Shown here piece after piece: positions 7,344 through 16,158 of a stretch of 32,531 bases of DNA. Positions within the stretch are counted from its first letter, which is position 1. The number at the start of each line of letters is the position of its first letter. The notes beneath the pieces were generated by a model, which had not been told where the DNA came from, ran no database searches, and saw only the letters and a program-made list of their open reading frames with translations. The DNA comes from Clostridia bacterium. GTDB taxonomy: Bacteria > Bacillota > Clostridia > TANB77 > CAG-508. The translations under genes were made by a program, and so were the position numbers. The stretch is from contig JAFQQR010000018.1 of the NCBI GenBank assembly GCA_017410505.1, positions 1 through 32,531 on the forward strand. Reading direction: 5' to 3'.

Positions 7344-7485
7344 TACTCTATGTGTTTAAGTCTGAATTGTGATGATTGATTTATTTATTTGGGGAAAGAG
7401 TGTTAAATTAGGTGAAAAAGTTAAATAAATAAGAGAATTGTGAAAAAAAGTTGAAAAAACTTACGGAAAATAAGTAAATATCCTC

Positions 7486-7514
7486 TTGCAAAAAAATAAA
7501 AAAAAGTATAGTAT
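7486..7514 (+). promoter_or_regulatory. Candidate promoter of the M23 peptidase gene
   Basis: TTGCAA (7486-7491), a 17-nt spacer, and TAGTAT (7509-7514). A better-looking TATAAT at 7521-7526 has no -35 box at the right distance, so which -10 is used is unsure. Confidence 0.45.
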
Positions 7515-7545
7515 ATAAAATATAATATTCTAAGGAGAAATTGTA

Positions 7546-8556
7546 ATGTTAAAAAAAGTATTAATACATATGAGAAGATCAGTGAAATTAATAGTTGTAA
7601 TCTCAATAGCTTTTTTGTTTATAATTTCATTTATTGCATCATTTTATAAAATAAGTTACAGTGTGAATATTAATGGAGAATTAATAGGATATACAGATAA
7701 TAAAAGTAAATTACAATCGCAAATAAATGATTATATAGAAAATGGAGAAAATGAAAATACAGCTTTTGTACAGGTCGATAATTTACCAGAATATAATATA
7801 TGTTTATTAAAAAGAGATGTAAGTTCAGATGATAATAAAATTTTTGATACAATAAAATCAGGAGGAACTACGTATTATAGATATTATGCTATTTTAGAAA
7901 ATCAAGAAGAGAAAATGTATGTAGCTAATTTTACAGAAGCTGAAACTATTGTTAATCAGTTAAAAGAAAAAAAGAGTTCCAATATGGATGGAATAACAAT
8001 TTCAGAAAAATATGAAACAGAATTAAAAGAGATGACAACTGTAGAAGATGCAGTTGCTAAATTGTATGTTGAACCTAAAAAGATAACAGTTGCTTCAAAT
8101 ACAAAAACTGTTGTGAATAAAACTTCTACGGGGACAGTAAATACAGCTACAACTATTTCTGGAGGTAAAGTGGGTTTAGGAGTTCCTTTAGTGAAACCAG
8201 TATCTGGGATAATATCTTCTAGATTTGGTGTAAGAAGTAATATAAGAAGTTCTGCTCATACAGGATTAGATATTGCAACTTCAACAGGAACACCAATATC
8301 AGCTGCAAGTTCTGGAACAGTTACTTTTGCAGGATGGAAAGGGTCTTATGGATATTTAGCTGTAATTACACATGGTAATGGAGTACAGACATATTATGGT
8401 CATTGTAACAAATTATATGTTTCAGCAGGACAAACTGTGTCACAAGGACAAACTATAGCGACTGTTGGCTCAACAGGAAATTCAACAGGACCACATTTGC
8501 ATTTTGAGATTAGAGTTAATGGAGTGGCATATAATCCACAAAATTATCTATATTAA
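7546..8556 (+). CDS. M23-family (LytM/SpoIIQ-like) metallopeptidase, membrane-anchored
   Basis: A 336-residue protein with one N-terminal TM helix (about residues 14-33) and the rest outside. Residues about 35-200 form an extracellular stalk with little recognisable sequence. The C-terminal 120 residues are an M23 domain: zinc ligands H238 and D242 in AHTGLDIA and the HxH pair H317/H319 in GPHLHFEIR are all present, so it should be an active endopeptidase that cuts peptidoglycan cross-bridges. SpoIIQ-type sporulation proteins share this layout, but nothing in the sequence ties it to sporulation, and its neighbours suggest nothing more. The ribosome site is AAGGAG. It is closed by the terminator at 8573-8626. 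Confidence 0.92.
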   Translation: MLKKVLIHMRRSVKLIVVISIAFLFIISFIASFYKISYSVNINGELIGYTDNKSKLQSQINDYIENGENENTAFVQVDNLPEYNICLLKRDVSSDDNKIFDTIKSGGTTYYRYYAILENQEEKMYVANFTEAETIVNQLKEKKSSNMDGITISEKYETELKEMTTVEDAVAKLYVEPKKITVASNTKTVVNKTSTGTVNTATTISGGKVGLGVPLVKPVSGIISSRFGVRSNIRSSAHTGLDIATSTGTPISAASSGTVTFAGWKGSYGYLAVITHGNGVQTYYGHCNKLYVSAGQTVSQGQTIATVGSTGNSTGPHLHFEIRVNGVAYNPQNYLY

Positions 8557-8572
8557 ATAAATTAGAAAAGGC

Positions 8573-8626
8573 AATAAAAATCAGAAAATCCAAATTTATA
8601 TTAAAATGGATTTTCTGATTTTTATT
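8573..8626. terminator. Bidirectional terminator between M23 peptidase and mecA
   Basis: A 20-bp perfect stem (8573-8592 with 8607-8626, core ATCAGAAAATCCA) around a 14-nt loop. The A-rich and T-rich ends allow use from both sides, and its right arm overlaps the mecA stop by two bases. Confidence 0.92.
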
Positions 8627-9275
8627 ATTTTATTTTAGGATTGTATCTTGAAAAATACTTAATTCCTGTATTTATTGCATTATTTTTAATAATAACTCTT
8701 CCATGTTCTTTTAATTTAAAATTGAAGTTTATAGTATATGTTAAAAAAATAGAAAACTCCAATAGAGATGAATGAAATAAATCAAGAGATTTATGAGTAG
8801 TATTAATTCCATCAATTACTAAATAATATGTATTGTTATAAGTATACAATATTGAAGTTTTAAATAAATTTCTTAAATTAATATTACTGTTTTTATTAAT
8901 ATAATCACAAAATTCACAAAAATCTTCAAAGCTGTTGAATTGATATATAGAACATGATTTGTTAAGTGTTTGATTTTTTCTTTTGGTTGTTAAATATTTT
9001 TTTTGCTTGCTTTTTTGTATATTATTAGGCTCTATGTATTTTGTTATTGTAAAAATAATAATATCATCATTTTGAAAAAAAGCTTCTATTAATAATTTAT
9101 GTCCATCTGTATCAAAATTTACTTCTTCTTTTGCTTTATTTAATATTTCTAAAAACAAGCTTTGAGATTCAGGAGTTGTTAAAAGAAGTTTTTGCATATC
9201 TATTGATTTATCTTTGAAATCTTCTTGTTTCAGTATTATCCTAATTTTATTTTCTGTAATTTTTTCTATTTTCAT
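8625..9275 (-). CDS. mecA: MecA-family adaptor protein
   Basis: Adaptor that brings substrates to the ClpC unfoldase (in Bacillus, ComK and others). At 216 residues it has the family length. The N-terminal domain (MKIEKITENKIRIILKQEDF, then LFLEILNKAKEEVNF) and the C-terminal domain (CSIYQFNSFEDFCEFCDYIN ... FKLKEHGRVIIKNNAINTGI) match MecA, including the ending EHG-VI--NA. The linker (residues about 85-105) is Lys/Gln-rich. The start follows GGAGG with 7-nt spacing. Its targets in this organism are unknown. Candidate promoter at 9311-9338. Confidence 0.87.
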   Translation of the reverse strand: MKIEKITENKIRIILKQEDFKDKSIDMQKLLLTTPESQSLFLEILNKAKEEVNFDTDGHKLLIEAFFQNDDIIIFTITKYIEPNNIQKSKQKKYLTTKRKNQTLNKSCSIYQFNSFEDFCEFCDYINKNSNINLRNLFKTSILYTYNNTYYLVIDGINTTHKSLDLFHSSLLEFSIFLTYTINFNFKLKEHGRVIIKNNAINTGIKYFSRYNPKIK

Positions 9276-9310
9276 TAATATACCTCCAATTCTATTAAAT
9301 ATATTATACT

Positions 9311-9338
9311 ATATTATACTATTATATTTAAAGGGTCA
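9311..9338 (-). promoter_or_regulatory. Promoter region of mecA
   Basis: On the minus strand TTGACC (complement of 9333-9338) is followed by overlapping TATAAT-like boxes in an AT repeat; spacers of 15 (TATAAT) or 17 (TAATAT) are both possible. Confidence 0.5.
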
Positions 9339-9400
9339 ATTTTTGGTAATTGTTTTTTTAAAAATTCATACCTAAATGTGTGGAGTTTCTGGAAATTTAA

Positions 9401-9460
9401 ATACATAGAGTAGTTCTAAATATTAATATATCAACATTTAGAATGGCTGATTCATAAACT
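9401..9460. repeat. Collapsed copy of the type 2 inverted-repeat element
   Basis: A 30-bp near-perfect palindrome beginning TTCTAAATATT (9414-9443) carries the arm ends of the type 2 element without its core. Homology continues into both flanks: ACATAGAGTAG on one side and GGCTGATTCAT on the other match, in reverse orientation, the two outsides of the element at 7186-7343. The 317-nt gap between mecA and the next gene holds this and two promoters. Confidence 0.75.
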
Positions 9461-9504
9461 CTACTGAACTGTAGTTTATTATTTTGTAAATTTCTGCAAA
9501 TTAC

Positions 9505-9533
9505 TTGAAAAAAAATGTAAATCAATATATAAT
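9505..9533 (+). promoter_or_regulatory. Promoter of the DUF4321-radC-mre operon
   Basis: TTGAAA (9505-9510), a 17-nt spacer, and TATAAT (9528-9533). The leader of about 50 nt ends in GGAGG before the ATG at 9593. The seven genes that follow have only short gaps. Confidence 0.75.
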
Positions 9534-9592
9534 AGCTCTGGATAAAAAAAGGTGTATCCGTAAGGACAAAAGAAAAAAATGGAGGTAAAAAA

Positions 9593-9850
9593 ATGGCAAC
9601 AAGAGAGAAAAACATATGGGTATTGTTAGTATTTATATTATCAGGATTAGTAATAGGGGGACTACTTGGAAAACTAGCTGCTGGGGTACCAGGACTTTGG
9701 TGGTTGTCATATGAGCAACAATTTGGACTAGAAAGTCCATTAGTATTGGATTTAAATATATTAAAATTAACTTTTGGTCTAGTATTAAAAATAAATGTTG
9801 CAAGTATAATAGGAATGATACTAGCTGTATTTATATATAAGAAAGTATAA
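9593..9850 (+). CDS. DUF4321 small membrane protein
   Basis: An 85-residue protein with two hydrophobic helices (about residues 9-30 and 60-82) around a loop containing PGLWWLSYEQQFGLESPLVLDLNILKL, the conserved segment of the DUF4321 family. The function of the family is unknown, but in Clostridia it regularly opens clusters with radC and mreBCD, as here. The ribosome site is GGAGG. It is separated by 37 nt from radC and probably co-transcribed. Confidence 0.85.
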   Translation: MATREKNIWVLLVFILSGLVIGGLLGKLAAGVPGLWWLSYEQQFGLESPLVLDLNILKLTFGLVLKINVASIIGMILAVFIYKKV

Positions 9851-9887
9851 AAAAGTGGGACAAATATAAACGAAGGGAAGTTTTAAT

Positions 9888-10610
9888 TTGTCATTAAAAA
9901 TAAAAGAATTACCGGAAACGGAAAGACCATATGAAAAACTAGAATTATATGGAGAAAAAAATTTATCAAACGCAGAATTATTAGCAATAATAATAAAATC
10001 TGGAACCAGAGAAGAAACTTCAGTACAAATAGCACAAAAAATTTTAAATTTAAATTATGACCCACAAATGGGTGATTTAAACTTTTTAAAAGAACTAAGT
10101 TTAGAAGAACTTATGCAAATAAAAGGGATTGGACGAGTTAAGGCAATACAATTAAAAGCTGTTTGTGAATTAGCTATTAGAATGTCTAAACCATCTAATT
10201 ATAAAAAAATACAAGTAAAAAGTACAGAACATATAGCACAATTGGTACTTGAAGAATTAAGATTTGAAAAAAGAGAATATGTAAAATTATTTCTATTAAA
10301 TACTAAAAATGAAATATTAAAATGTATTGATGTTGCTGTGGGTGGTACTAATTTTGCAAATGTTAATATGAAAGAAATTATAGCAGAAGCTTTAAAAATA
10401 AAGGCACCTAAAATTATATTAATACATAATCATCCAACAGGAGATCCAACTCCAAGTCAGATGGATATTAAATTTACGGACAGACTATATAATGCAGCGA
10501 AGATGTTTGATATTGAATTGTTAGATCATATTGTAATTGGAAATATGAATTTTAAAAGTGTTTTTGTAGAAACACAAAAGTTGGTAGATAAAATGAAAAA
10601 TACCAAATAA
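9888..10610 (+). CDS. radC: RadC-family JAMM/MPN protein
   Basis: A 240-residue protein with an N-terminal helix-hairpin-helix region (LMQIKGIGRVKAIQLKA, about residues 78-95) and a C-terminal JAB/MPN domain. The metal-binding motif is complete: H180-N-H182-P ... S190 ... D193 in HNHPTGDPTPSQMD. RadC was once assigned to DNA repair; its biochemical role is unsettled. I take TTG 9888 as start: GAAGGGAAG lies 8 nt upstream and the protein begins at the expected place (SLKIKELPETERPYEKLE). It sits directly before mreB, the common order in Firmicutes. Confidence 0.93.
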   Translation: MSLKIKELPETERPYEKLELYGEKNLSNAELLAIIIKSGTREETSVQIAQKILNLNYDPQMGDLNFLKELSLEELMQIKGIGRVKAIQLKAVCELAIRMSKPSNYKKIQVKSTEHIAQLVLEELRFEKREYVKLFLLNTKNEILKCIDVAVGGTNFANVNMKEIIAEALKIKAPKIILIHNHPTGDPTPSQMDIKFTDRLYNAAKMFDIELLDHIVIGNMNFKSVFVETQKLVDKMKNTK

Positions 10611-10649
10611 AATAATAGGATGTTAAAATTAAGAAAGGATATGAATTTT

Positions 10650-11681
10650 ATGAAATTTTTTACATTTGGTTCAAAAGATATTGGGATTGATTTAGGAACA
10701 GCTAATATTTTAGTAACATTAAAAGGAAAAGGGATAGTTCTAAAAGAGCCTTCTGTTGTTGCAATAGATAAAAGAACAGGAAATATAATGGCAACAGGAA
10801 ATGAAGCAAAAGAAATGCTTGGTAGAACACCTGAACAGATAAAAGCAGTTAGGCCTTTAAAAGATGGAGTTATTGCGGATTTTACTGCTACTCAATTGAT
10901 GCTTAAAAACATTATAGAAAAAGTTGAGAAAAGATATAGTGTAGGAAGACCAAGAGTAGTTGTTGGAGTTCCATCTGGAATTACAGAAGTTGAAGAAAGA
11001 GCAGTTGAAGAATCTGTTGTCCAAGCAGGGGCAAAAGAAGTTTATCTAATAGAAGAGCCTATGGCCGCAGCAATAGGAGCATCTTTAGATGTTGCTGAAC
11101 CAAGTGGAAATATTATAGTAGACATTGGAGGAGGTACTACAGAGGTTGCAGTTATTTCTTTAGGGGGAATTGTTATTAGTTACTCTCTAAGAGTTGCGGG
11201 TGATGAACTAGATGAAGATATAGTAAACTATGTGAAAAGAGAAATGAACTTAGCAATAGGTGAAACAACTGCTGAACAAATAAAAATGCAAATTGGTTGT
11301 GCAATGCCACTTATGTCAGAAACAGTGATGGAAATAAGAGGAAGAGATTTAACAGATGGTTTGCCTAGAAACGAAAAAATAACATCAGTACAAGTGGAAG
11401 AAGCTATAAGAGAATCAATTTCTAAAATTGTTGATGTTGTAAAAAATACTCTTGAAAAAACACCACCAGAACTTGCATCAGATATTATGGAAAAAGGTAT
11501 AGTACTTGCTGGTGGAGGAGCATTAATCAAAAATTTAGATAAATTATTAAGTATTGAAACAGGAATGCCTGTTTATGTTGCAGAAGAACCCTTAGATTGT
11601 GTTGTTAGAGGAACAGGTAAAACATTAGAAGATTTAGAGAGACTAAAAAGTGTACTTATAAATTCTAGAAGAAGAAAATAA
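10650..11681 (+). CDS. mreB: Rod shape-determining protein MreB
   Basis: Actin homologue that forms membrane-bound filaments and guides lateral wall synthesis. It has 343 residues with the actin-fold motifs: phosphate 1 GIDLGTANI (12-20), phosphate 2 DIGGGTTEVAVISLGG (from 158) and the adenosine motif GIVLAGGGALI near the C-terminus. I chose ATG 10650, placed 10 nt after AGAAAGGA; in-frame ATGs at 10620 and 10641 are poorly spaced from any ribosome site. It leads the mreB-mreC-mreD-mrdA run. Confidence 0.97.
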   Translation: MKFFTFGSKDIGIDLGTANILVTLKGKGIVLKEPSVVAIDKRTGNIMATGNEAKEMLGRTPEQIKAVRPLKDGVIADFTATQLMLKNIIEKVEKRYSVGRPRVVVGVPSGITEVEERAVEESVVQAGAKEVYLIEEPMAAAIGASLDVAEPSGNIIVDIGGGTTEVAVISLGGIVISYSLRVAGDELDEDIVNYVKREMNLAIGETTAEQIKMQIGCAMPLMSETVMEIRGRDLTDGLPRNEKITSVQVEEAIRESISKIVDVVKNTLEKTPPELASDIMEKGIVLAGGGALIKNLDKLLSIETGMPVYVAEEPLDCVVRGTGKTLEDLERLKSVLINSRRRK

Positions 11682-11714
11682 TACATAGGAATAAAATGTA
11701 GAAAGGAGAAGGAT

Positions 11715-12530
11715 ATGTATAGAAATAAAAAAAGTGGAATGTTAGGAATTATTATCACAATAGTAATTTTAATTTTAATAGTTATATTTTCTAATAGTGA
11801 AAGCAATACATCATTCTTTGAAAATGCTGCTAATAAATTAGTAATGCCAATACAAAATGGTTTAGTTTATTTAAAAAATAAAATTAGTGGAAACTCTACA
11901 TTTTTTACTGATATAAATAATTTAAAAACAGAAAATAAGGAACTAAAGGAAGAGAACAGTCAATTAGAACAATCTCTAAGAGAACTTGAGAATATTAAAA
12001 CAGAAAATGAAACATTAAAAGAATATTTAGGATTGACTGAAAAATACGGAGAATATAAAACTGTTCCAGGATATGTAATAAATAGGGATATAAGCAATTA
12101 TTCGAAAATAATAATAATAAACATAGGAAAAAATGATGGAATTGAAGAAAACATGACTGTAATAGCTGATGAAGGATTAGTTGGACATGTTATATCTGTT
12201 ACTGACGATACTGCCAAAGTAAGGACAATAATAGATACTTCAAGTTCTATAAGTTGTTTAATGAGTACTAATAAAGATAGTATAGTTTGTAAAGGAACAT
12301 TAAATAGTAATTCAGAAATAAAAGCAATGTATATACCAACAGATGCTGATTTAGTACAAGGTGATACTGTGGAAACATCTGGATTAGGAGGTATTTACCC
12401 TAAAGGAATACATGTAGGTACTGTAAAGAAAATAGTTTCTTCTAAAAACATAACAGATAGATATGCTTTGGTAGAAACTGCGGTAGATTTTAATAGGTTA
12501 AATACTGTTTTAGTGGTTAAGAATAATTAA
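11715..12530 (+). CDS. mreC: Rod shape-determining protein MreC
   Basis: A 271-residue bitopic protein: short cytoplasmic end, one TM helix (about residues 8-26), a coiled coil rich in Glu/Leu/Asn (about 65-110) and a beta-rich extracellular domain with the MreC-typical stretches (GYVINRDIS, INIGKNDGIEENMTVI, EGLVGHVISV, LGGIYPKGIHVGTV). MreC links MreB filaments and MreD to PBP2 outside the membrane. The ribosome site is AAAGGAG. The 17-26 nt gaps on both sides fit one operon. Confidence 0.95.
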   Translation: MYRNKKSGMLGIIITIVILILIVIFSNSESNTSFFENAANKLVMPIQNGLVYLKNKISGNSTFFTDINNLKTENKELKEENSQLEQSLRELENIKTENETLKEYLGLTEKYGEYKTVPGYVINRDISNYSKIIIINIGKNDGIEENMTVIADEGLVGHVISVTDDTAKVRTIIDTSSSISCLMSTNKDSIVCKGTLNSNSEIKAMYIPTDADLVQGDTVETSGLGGIYPKGIHVGTVKKIVSSKNITDRYALVETAVDFNRLNTVLVVKNN

Positions 12531-12556
12531 TTTTTTTAAAAAATGAGGTGAATTTT

Positions 12557-13090
12557 TTGAAAAAGGTTTTTATAAATATTGCTTTAGTATTGATTGGGTT
12601 TTTAATCTATTTTTTGCAGGCAAATTTTTTTAAATGGTTTACAATAGCAGGAATAAAGCCAAATCTTTTTGTAATATATGTGTTATTTATAGGACTATTT
12701 GGAAATGGATGTATGGGAATGGCATATGGAGCAGGATGGGGAATTATATTGGATCTAATATTTGAAGAAAGAATTGGAATAAATTTATTTGGATTAGCTT
12801 TAATAGGAATTATAGCAACAATTTTTGATAAAAACTTTTCAAAAGACAGCAGAATAACAATCATGTTTATGGTATTTGGTTCAACTATAATTTTTGAAGT
12901 GATAACATATTTTATGAATTATATTTTATATGCAGCAAATATAGAAATATTAAATTTTGTAGGAATTCTTATAATAGAAGTTATTTATAATATTTTAATT
13001 ACAATAATTATATACCCATTAATACAAAAATTTGGATATTATATAGAAAATGAATACAAAGGAAGTAGAATTTTAACTAAATATTTTTAA
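12557..13090 (+). CDS. mreD: Rod shape-determining protein MreD
   Basis: A 177-residue polytopic membrane protein with five or six hydrophobic helices; the segment IKPNLFVIYVLFIGLFGNG and the later AYGAGWGIILDLIF follow the MreD pattern (P-L followed by G--G--wGl--D). I chose TTG 12557, 6 nt after GAGGTG; the upstream in-frame GTG at 12548 is part of that ribosome site. It is part of the elongasome with MreB, MreC and PBP2. Confidence 0.92.
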   Translation: MKKVFINIALVLIGFLIYFLQANFFKWFTIAGIKPNLFVIYVLFIGLFGNGCMGMAYGAGWGIILDLIFEERIGINLFGLALIGIIATIFDKNFSKDSRITIMFMVFGSTIIFEVITYFMNYILYAANIEILNFVGILIIEVIYNILITIIIYPLIQKFGYYIENEYKGSRILTKYF

Positions 13091-13107
13091 AAAAAGAAGG
13101 TGAAAAA

Positions 13108-15225
13108 TTGTCAAAAGGGATTAATAAAAGGACTATTAATTTTAGATATAACTTAATTACTATTTTTACATATGCTATAGGGATAGTTTTAATTATTCAA
13201 TTGTTCAACCTTCAAATTATAAAAGGAGCAGAATATAGGGAACAATCAAATACAAGATTGACAAGAGAAAGTACTTTAGTGGCATCTAGAGGAGAAATAC
13301 TAGATAGGTCAGGTAATGTTTTAGTAACATCAAATCAAAAGTTTAATTTGGAATTATATAAGAGTAAAATAGATACAAACACATTAAATGATACTATACT
13401 TAAGATTATAAATGTACTAGAAAAGTATAACATAAGTTATACAGACTCTTTTCCAATTAATATAAATCCATTTGAATATACTATATCTGAAGAAAGCTTA
13501 GCTAGCTGGAAGAAAAATAATAGTATAGGAGAAAATGCTACGGCAGAAGAGGCCTTTTATCAATTTAAAGAAAAATATAAAATAGAAAAAGAAGATATAT
13601 CTGAAGTAAGAAAAATTATAGCAATTAGATATGCTATAGTAAAAGAAGGGTATAGTAGTACAAAATCATTAACAATAGCAAAAGATATATCTAGGGAAGC
13701 TGTTGCTGAATTTAGTGAAAATGGAGATGAATTTCCCGGAATAAATATTGTTGTACAACCAGTAAGAAAATATACACAAGGAAATTTAGCATCACATATT
13801 TTAGGATATGCTGCAAAAATAAGCGATTCTGAATATCAAAATAAGAAAGATACATATAGTCAAAATGATATAATAGGAAAAACAGGAATTGAATCTCTTT
13901 TTGAAGATTATCTAAGAGGAGAAAATGGAACTAAGCAAATAGATATGGCTGTTGATGGAACTACAACAGCAGAAGTCGTTGAAAAAGAAGCAGTAGCTGG
14001 TTCTAATGTTGTACTTACAATAGATTCTAAACTTCAAAAAATAGCGGAAGATGCTTTAAAAAACAATATTGAAAAGATAAAAAGTGGAGGATTTGGAAAA
14101 ACATATGATGCAAAAGGAGGATCTTGTGTTGTTATGAATGTAAAAACTGGAGAAGTACTAGCAATGGCAAGTTATCCAGATTATAATCCACAATCTTTTG
14201 CAAATGGAATAAGTAGTGAAGAATGGAATAGTTATTCAAATAATGAATTGTATCCATTATTAAACAAAACTATCCAAAGTGCATATGAGCCAGGTTCTAT
14301 ATTTAAAATGGTTACAGCAATATCTGGTTTAGAATCAGGTAATATAACGTTAAATGAAAAAATAAGTGATACTGGTATTTATAAAAAGTATGGAAGTGAA
14401 TGGAAATGTTGGTATTATACAGATTATCATAGAGGACATGGACCTCTTAATGTTATAGGGGCAATAGAGAAATCTTGTAACTTCTTTTTCTACGAAACTG
14501 CAGATAGAATGGGAATAGAAACATTAGATAAATATGCTAAATATTTTGGATTAGGTATAAAAACCGGAATAGAACTTCCTGGGGAAGCTAGCGGAATTGT
14601 GGCTAGTAAAGAATATGCAGAATCTATAGATAGAACTTGGAATCCAGGAGATACAATAAATGCAGCAATAGGGCAAGGATATAATAAATTTACACCTTTA
14701 CAAATGGCCAAATATACAAGTATGATTGCAAATGGTGGAAATAATATAGATGTAAGTATAATCAAAACAATTCAAAATCAAGATGGAACAACAGTATCAA
14801 AAGAAGAAATAAATAAATATGTAAATGGAAAATTAGGATTAGAAGATGAAGAACAAAGTGAAGATATCAATATTAACAGTGAATATTTGAATGCTGTAAA
14901 AGAAGGAATGAAATCTGTTACTAGCGGAGAATCTGGTACTGCTTATGTAAGATTTAAAAATTTTAATATAGCAGTAGGAGGAAAAACAGGTTCTGCAGAA
15001 GCAGGTAAAGATGAAAATAATAATGATATAGTAAATGCATGGTTCGCAGCTTTTGCACCATATGATGATCCAGAAATAGCAGTAGTTGTTATGGTAGAAA
15101 ACGGTGGACATGGAAATTATACTGCTGAAGCCGTAAGAGATATAATGGCAGAATATTTTGGAATGAATACGCAAGATGTAACTGAAGATATGATGGCAAC
15201 TTCATATACTGAAAGTATGAGATAG
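13108..15225 (+). CDS. mrdA: Class B penicillin-binding protein 2 (elongation transpeptidase)
   Basis: Cross-links peptidoglycan during cell elongation. The 705 residues hold a TM anchor (about 17-37), the PBP dimerisation region starting at RGEILDRSGNVL, and a transpeptidase domain whose three catalytic motifs are complete: S397-I-F-K400, S456-C-N458 and K626-T-G628. There are no PASTA domains, so this is PBP2 rather than SpoVD-like PBPs with PASTA. The TTG start follows GAAGGTG with proper spacing. Its place after mreD is the classic one; rodA is not in the window. Confidence 0.94.
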   Translation: MSKGINKRTINFRYNLITIFTYAIGIVLIIQLFNLQIIKGAEYREQSNTRLTRESTLVASRGEILDRSGNVLVTSNQKFNLELYKSKIDTNTLNDTILKIINVLEKYNISYTDSFPININPFEYTISEESLASWKKNNSIGENATAEEAFYQFKEKYKIEKEDISEVRKIIAIRYAIVKEGYSSTKSLTIAKDISREAVAEFSENGDEFPGINIVVQPVRKYTQGNLASHILGYAAKISDSEYQNKKDTYSQNDIIGKTGIESLFEDYLRGENGTKQIDMAVDGTTTAEVVEKEAVAGSNVVLTIDSKLQKIAEDALKNNIEKIKSGGFGKTYDAKGGSCVVMNVKTGEVLAMASYPDYNPQSFANGISSEEWNSYSNNELYPLLNKTIQSAYEPGSIFKMVTAISGLESGNITLNEKISDTGIYKKYGSEWKCWYYTDYHRGHGPLNVIGAIEKSCNFFFYETADRMGIETLDKYAKYFGLGIKTGIELPGEASGIVASKEYAESIDRTWNPGDTINAAIGQGYNKFTPLQMAKYTSMIANGGNNIDVSIIKTIQNQDGTTVSKEEINKYVNGKLGLEDEEQSEDININSEYLNAVKEGMKSVTSGESGTAYVRFKNFNIAVGGKTGSAEAGKDENNNDIVNAWFAAFAPYDDPEIAVVVMVENGGHGNYTAEAVRDIMAEYFGMNTQDVTEDMMATSYTESMR

Positions 15226-15243
15226 AAAGGTAAGGATGTAGAA

Positions 15244-15855
15244 ATGAAAAATTGTGTAAGTATTAACTTAAAGAAAGACTATATATTGATAAAAATTGCT
15301 GAAGATGCAGATCAAAAGCGAATTATATTATCATTAGACAAAAAATTACCTGATTTAAAGAAGTTGTATAAAGAAGAAAAGACACCTATAAAAATAGTTG
15401 GAAAAGTATTAAAAAATAAAGAAATAGACGAAATACAAGAATTAATAAAAGAAAATATTGATGTTGATATAGAGTTTGATATGCCAAAAAGCTTAGGGCT
15501 ATCTAGTATAACCAGAACATTTAAACAAGAAATTGCTATTTCTGAAACTAAATTTCATAGAGGTTCTTTAAGATCAGGTCAAAGAATAGAGACAGAAGGA
15601 AGTATAGTTATTTTAGGAGATGTAAATTCTGGTGCAGAAGTAATTGCTTCAGACAATATAGTTGTTTTAGGAAATTTAAGAGGTTTAGCACATGCTGGTG
15701 CAAAAGGAAATAAAAATGCTATAATAGCAGCAGGAAATTTAGATATTGTACAAATAAGAATTTCAAATATAGTAAAAGAAATAGACAGAGATGAGGAACC
15801 TCTTCATAGGCAAGCATATGTGTATGTAATGGATGATAAAATTATAATAGAATAA
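15244..15855 (+). CDS. minC: Septum site-determining protein MinC
   Basis: FtsZ inhibitor that keeps the division ring away from the poles. It has 203 residues: an N-terminal FtsZ-binding domain (1-95) and a C-terminal beta-helix (from about 105) with the characteristic rungs LRSGQRIETEGSIVILGDVN, GAEVIASDNIVVLGNLRG, AHAGAKG and AIIAAGNL, which bind MinD. It starts 18 nt after mrdA behind AAAGGTAAGGATG and closes the operon. In most Clostridia minD (and minE) follow directly; here the next gene is on the other strand, so minD must be elsewhere. Confidence 0.95.
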   Translation: MKNCVSINLKKDYILIKIAEDADQKRIILSLDKKLPDLKKLYKEEKTPIKIVGKVLKNKEIDEIQELIKENIDVDIEFDMPKSLGLSSITRTFKQEIAISETKFHRGSLRSGQRIETEGSIVILGDVNSGAEVIASDNIVVLGNLRGLAHAGAKGNKNAIIAAGNLDIVQIRISNIVKEIDRDEEPLHRQAYVYVMDDKIIIE

Positions 15856-16158
15856 TTAAGAAAACAACAATAAAAATAAAATTATATATAGCATTTCATC
15901 ATTTACATTTTGTTCATATAGAAAAAATAATATTCCTAAAATAATTAAATCATCTAAAAATAATTTAATGCCAAGTATTTCAAAAATAGCTTGTTCAGAA
16001 TTTGAAGATGATTTTCTAGTAATAGTATTACTAAATTCATTTGAATTAGTAATACTATTTTCTTTTGTTTCTGATTGCACATGTGGAGTGTGGCTATATT
16101 TATTATAATATTTATAATATGGATTATATGGATAATTGTAATAGGGAAATCTAAACAT
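15856..16158 (-). CDS. Unrecognised small protein, Tyr/Asn-rich head and membrane tail
   Basis: A 100-residue protein. The first 30 residues are rich in Tyr, Asn and Pro (FPYYNYPYNPYYKYYNKY), then comes a Ser/Asn linker, and the C-terminal 40 residues are hydrophobic (EILGIKLFLDDLIILGILFF and a second segment IILFLLL), probably two helices. The ribosome site is AAGGAG and the start overlaps the end of the upstream gene by 8 nt, so translation is coupled. Its stop codon abuts the minC stop with no base between. Similar head-plus-tail proteins occur in sporulating Clostridia, but I know no function. Confidence 0.75.
   Translation of the reverse strand: MFRFPYYNYPYNPYYKYYNKYSHTPHVQSETKENSITNSNEFSNTITRKSSSNSEQAIFEILGIKLFLDDLIILGILFFLYEQNVNDEMLYIILFLLLFS

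Noticed and set aside
10620..10649. Longer MreB start at ATG 10620
   Set aside because: There is no proper ribosome site before it, and MreB proteins begin close to the FGSKDIGIDLG segment, as obtained with ATG 10650.
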